Source: Penaeus vannamei
Taxonomy: Eukaryota; Arthropoda; Malacostraca; Decapoda; Penaeidae
Assembly: GCF_042767895.1 (NCBI RefSeq)
Contig: NC_091549.1
Span: forward strand, 35,280,829 to 35,293,328
Length of the DNA stretch: 12,500 nucleotides
Reading direction: 5' to 3'
The notes under the pieces were generated by a model. The model was not told the origin of the DNA. It saw only the letters and a program-made list of their open reading frames with translations, and searched no databases. This document shows positions 9,659 to 12,500 of the stretch, piece after piece. How positions within the stretch are numbered: the first letter of the stretch is position 1; each line of letters begins with the position of its first letter. A program made the position numbers and the translations under genes.

Positions 9659-9780
9659 ACCATCCCTCGAAAACCCCCCCACTTCTTGGGTAACCATCCC
9701 TCGAAAAAAAACTTCACTTCTCGGGTAACCATCCCTCGAAAACCCCCCCACTTCTTGGGTAACCATCCCTCGAAAAAAAA
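9659..9780. repeat. C7-variant dimer repeat, first cluster
   Basis: In two units the A run is AAAA followed by seven C (9674-9680 and 9743-9749), then ACTTCTTGGG. They alternate with plain units, giving a 69-bp dimer. The same dimer recurs at 10469-10475 and 10538-10544, and one C7 unit lies at 12399-12405. Confidence 0.88.
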
Positions 9781-9874
9781 CTTCACTTCTCGGGTAACCA
9801 TCCCTCGAAAAAAACCCCACTTCTCGGGTAACCATCCCTCGAAAAATACTTCACTTCTTGGGTAACCATCCCTC

Positions 9875-10340
9875 GAAAAAAACTTCACTTCTCGGGTAAC
9901 CATCCCTCGAAAAAGAACTTCACTTCTCGGGTAACCATCCCTCGAAAAATACTTCACTTCTCGGGTAACCATCCCTTGAAAAAAAACTTTACTTCTCGGG
10001 TAACCATCCCTCGAAAAAAACTTCACTTTTCGGGTAACCATCCCTCGAAAAAAACTTCACTTCTCGGGTAACCATCCCTCGAAAAAGAACTTCACTTCTC
10101 GGGTAACCATCCCTTGAAAAAAAACTTCACTTCTCGGGTAACCATCCCTCGAAAAAAACTTCACTTCTCGGGTAACCATCCCTCGAAAAAGAACTTCACT
10201 TCTCGGGTAACCATCCCTTGAAAAAAAACTTCACTTCTCGGGTAACCATCCCTCGAAAAAAACTTCACTTCTCGGGTAACCATCCCTCGAAAAAGAACTT
10301 CACTTCTCGGGTAACCATCCCTCGAAAAAAAACTTCACTT
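9875..10340. repeat. Three-unit (about 104-bp) higher-order repeat, second cluster
   Basis: This is the partner of the 8937-9340 segment, offset about 935 bp. CCCTTG units lie at 10111 and 10215, with the same neighbours. It carries private changes (CTTTACTTC near 9988 and CACTTTTCGGG near 10024), so some divergence followed the duplication. Confidence 0.78.
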
Positions 10341-10439
10341 CTCGGGTAACCATCCCTCGAAAAAACACTTCACTTCTTGGGTAACCATCCCTCGAAAAAA
10401 CACTTCACTTCTTGGGTAACCATCCCTCGAAAAAGAACT

Positions 10440-10560
10440 TCACTTCTCGGGTAACCATCCCTCGAAAACCCCCCCACTTCTTGGGTAACCATCCCTCGAA
10501 AAAAAACTTCACTTCTCGGGTAACCATCCCCCGAAAACCCCCCCACTTCTTGGGTAACCA
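10440..10560. repeat. C7-variant dimer repeat, second cluster
   Basis: Two C7 units (10469-10475, 10538-10544) are 69 bp apart, with the TTCTTGGG core and a plain unit between them. The second carries CCCCCGAAAA in place of CCCTCGAAAA (near 10528-10537), a private change. It directly precedes the distal segmental duplication at 10571. Confidence 0.88.
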
Positions 10561-10570
10561 TCCCTCGAAA

Positions 10571-11713
10571 AAAAACTTCACTTCTCGGATAACCATCCCT
10601 CGAAAAAAAACTTCATTTCTCGGGTAACCATCCCTTGAAAAAAAACTTCACTTCTCGGGTAACCATCCCTCGAAAAAAACTTCACTTCTCGGGTAACCAT
10701 CCCTCGAAAAAAAAAACACTTCTCGGTTAACCATCCCTCGAAAAAAACAACACTTCTCGGGTAACCATCCCTCGAAAAAAAACACCACGGGTAACCATCC
10801 CTCGAAAAAACAACACTTCTCGGGTAACCATCCCTCGAAAAAAAACACCACGGGTAACCATCCCTCGAAAAAAAACTTCAATTCTCGGGTAACCATCCCT
10901 CGGAAAAAAAACACTTCTCGGGTAACCATCCCTCGAAAAAGAACTTCACTTCTCGGGTAACCATCCCTCGAAAAAAAAACCTTCACTTCTCGGGTAACCA
11001 TCCCTCGAAAAAAACGTCACTTCTCGGGTAACCATCCCTCGAAAAAAAAACACTTCTCGGGTAACCATCCCTCGAAAAAAACTTCACTTCTCGGGTAACC
11101 ATCCCTCGAAAAAAAACTTCACTTCTCGGGTAACCATCCCTCGAAAAAAATTAACTTCTCGGGTAACCATCCCTCGAAAAAGAACTTCACTTCTCGGGTA
11201 ACCATCCCTCGAAAAAAAAAACCTTCACTTCTCGGGTAACCATCCCTCGAAAAAAACTTCACTTCTCGGGTAACCATCCCTCGAAAAAGAACTTCACTTC
11301 TCGGGTAACCATCCCTCGAAAAAAAACTTCACTTCTCGGGTAACCATCCCTCGAAAAAAAACTTCACTTCTCGGGTAACCATCCCTCGAAAAAAAATTCA
11401 CTTCTCGGGTAACCATCCCTCGAAAAAAAACTTCACTTCTCGGGTAACCATCCCTCGAAAAAAACACTTCTCGGGTAACCATCCCTCGAAAAAAGAACTT
11501 CACTTTTCGGGTAACCATCCCTCGAAAAAAAACTTCACTTCTCGGGTAAGCATCCCTCGAAAAAAACTTCACTTCTCGGGTAACCATCCCTCGAAAAAAA
11601 ACAACACTTCTCGGGTAACCATCCCTTGAAAAAAACTTCACTTCTCGGGTAACCATCCCTCGAAAAAAACTTCACTTCTCAGGTAACCATCCCTCGAAAA
11701 AGAACTTCACTTC
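10571..11713. repeat. Segmental duplication, distal copy (partner 7920-8990)
   Basis: Unit order and variant content follow 7920-8990. Private differences include GGTAAGCATCC near 11547 (C to G, the Gly-to-Ala change in the conceptual translation), TTCTCAGG near 11689 and a two-unit insertion around 11178-11250. The near-identity suggests a recent event relative to the rest of the array, or gene conversion. Confidence 0.85.
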
Positions 11714-12500
11714 TCGGGTAACCATCCCTCGAAAAAGAACTTCACTTCTCGGGTAACCATCCCTCGAAAAAGAACTTCACTTCTCGGGTAACCATCCCTC
11801 GAAAAAGAACTTCACTTCTCGGGTAACCATCCCTCGAAAAAAAAGCACTTCTCGGGTAACCATCCCTCGAAAAAGAACTTCACTTCTCGGGTAACCATCC
11901 CTCGAAAAAGAACTTCACTTCTCGGGTAACCATCCCTCGAAAAAAAAGCACTTCTCGGGTAACCATCCCTCGAAAAAGAACTTCACTTCTCGGGTAACCA
12001 TCCCTCGAAAAAAAACTTCAATTCTCGGGTAACCATCCCTCGAAAAAAAAAACTTCACTTCTCGGGTAACCATCCCTCGAAAAAAAACAACACTTCTCGG
12101 GTAACCATCCCTCGAAAAAGAACTTTACTTCTCGGGTAACCATCCCTCGAAAAAGAACTTCACTTCTCGGGTAACCATCCCTCGAAAAAGAACTTCACTT
12201 CTCGGGTAACCATCCCTCGAAAAAGAACTTCACTTCTCGGGTAACCATCCCTCGAAAAAGAACTTCACTTCTCGGGTAACCATCCCTCGAAAAAAAACAA
12301 CACTTCTCGGGTAACCATCCCTCGAAAAAGAACTTCACTTCTCGGGTAACCATCCCTCGAAAAAAAACTTCACTTCTCGGGTAACCATCCCTCGAAAACC
12401 CCCCCACTTCTTGGGTAACCATCCCTCGAAAAAGAACTTCACTTCTCGGGTAACCATCCCTCGAAAAAGAACTTCAATTCTCGGGTAACCATCCCTCGAA
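11690..12500. repeat. Homogenised AAAAAGAA sub-array at the right end
   Basis: Units with AAAAAGAA in the A run dominate here, with four in succession from about 11697 to 11815 and further runs to 12470. They are interrupted by AAAAGCACTTC units (near 11844 and 11947, about 103 bp apart) and ACAACACTTC units. It looks like a locally amplified subfamily, cut by the window edge. Confidence 0.75.

Larger units (their letters stand above)
2000..12500. repeat. Giant 34-bp minisatellite array, about 300 copies, open at the right edge
   Basis: The array is continuous to the window end with no unique sequence inside. A standard copy is 3065-3098: CTTCAC, then the core TTCTCGGGTAACC, then ATCCCTCG, then seven A. 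A-run length varies from about 6 to 13, giving units of about 33-40 bp; some units lack CTTCA and are 29-31 bp. Recurrent variants are AAAAAGAA in the A run, AACAATCC for AACCATCC, CATTTC for CACTTC, TTCTTGGG for TTCTCGGG, CCTTGAAA or CCTCAAAA for CCTCGAAA, a C7 run, and a CCACGGG truncation. Most units contain GGTAACC (a BstEII-type site) and TCGA (a TaqI-type site). One minus frame hits TGA (…L-P-E-K-stop) in full-length units. Open frames arise where A-run lengths shift the frame. Confidence 0.98.

Noticed and set aside
2000..12500. CRISPR array, given regular repeats near 34 bp
   Set aside because: Repeats abut each other with only an A-run between them. There are no unique spacers, leader or cas genes, and the host gene is spliced.
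2000..12500. Telomeric or ribosomal spacer repeat
   Set aside because: The unit has no telomere-type short G/T motif, and no rRNA sequence is present on either side. A centromeric satellite cannot be excluded, but the left side is an ordinary-looking gene.

Overview
The window looks like nuclear DNA from an animal with a repeat-rich genome. The reasons are consensus GT-AG introns, short phase-compatible exons with GC-rich third positions, a long compound dinucleotide microsatellite, and a huge minisatellite. The mixture of (TA)n(TG)n tracts, A/T-rich introns and very large tandem arrays would suit an arthropod, for example a decapod crustacean. That is an inference from texture only; no species marker is visible. 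Nothing points to a bacterial or viral genome.

Positions 1-1767 hold part of one protein-coding gene on the minus strand. Read from high to low coordinates it shows exon A (1767-1654, 38 codons), a 1323-nt intron (1653-331), exon B (330-187, 48 codons), a 109-nt intron (186-78) and the start of exon C (77 to beyond base 1). All four visible junctions are phase 0, the three exons are open in one continuous frame, and acceptors and donors fit consensus. I do not recognise the protein family. Exon B begins with GTGAGT directly after its acceptor CAG, so it carries a juxtaposed acceptor/donor of the recursive-splicing type.

The 1.3-kb intron between exons A and B contains a CpG-rich, promoter-like segment (about 600-725), a (TA)41(TG)34 microsatellite (769-918), a 21-bp near-perfect direct repeat next to it, several short hairpins, and a decayed tandem repeat with a period of about 20 bp (about 1324-1659). 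The decayed repeat runs into the splice donor of exon A.

From about 1898 to the end (12500) there is one continuous minisatellite. If exon A is real, it lies in the intron upstream of exon A, on the 5' side of the transcript. The basic unit is about 34 bp: a 27-bp core containing TTCTCGGGTAACC and CCCTCG, plus a run of 6-9 A. There are about 300 copies over about 10.5 kb, and the array runs off the right edge. It is layered. Variant units form local higher-order repeats of about 69, 103, 155 and 346 bp, and kilobase blocks are duplicated with offsets of about 0.94, 0.98-1.1 and 2.65-2.72 kb. The left edge keeps longer, decayed units that look like the ancestor of the 34-mer. The many open frames inside the array are by-products of the repeat, not genes.

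No RNA gene, CRISPR array, transposase or second gene could be supported. The most notable points are the internal architecture of the array, its ancestral left edge, its possible effect on splicing of the host gene, and the recursive-type splice site of exon B.
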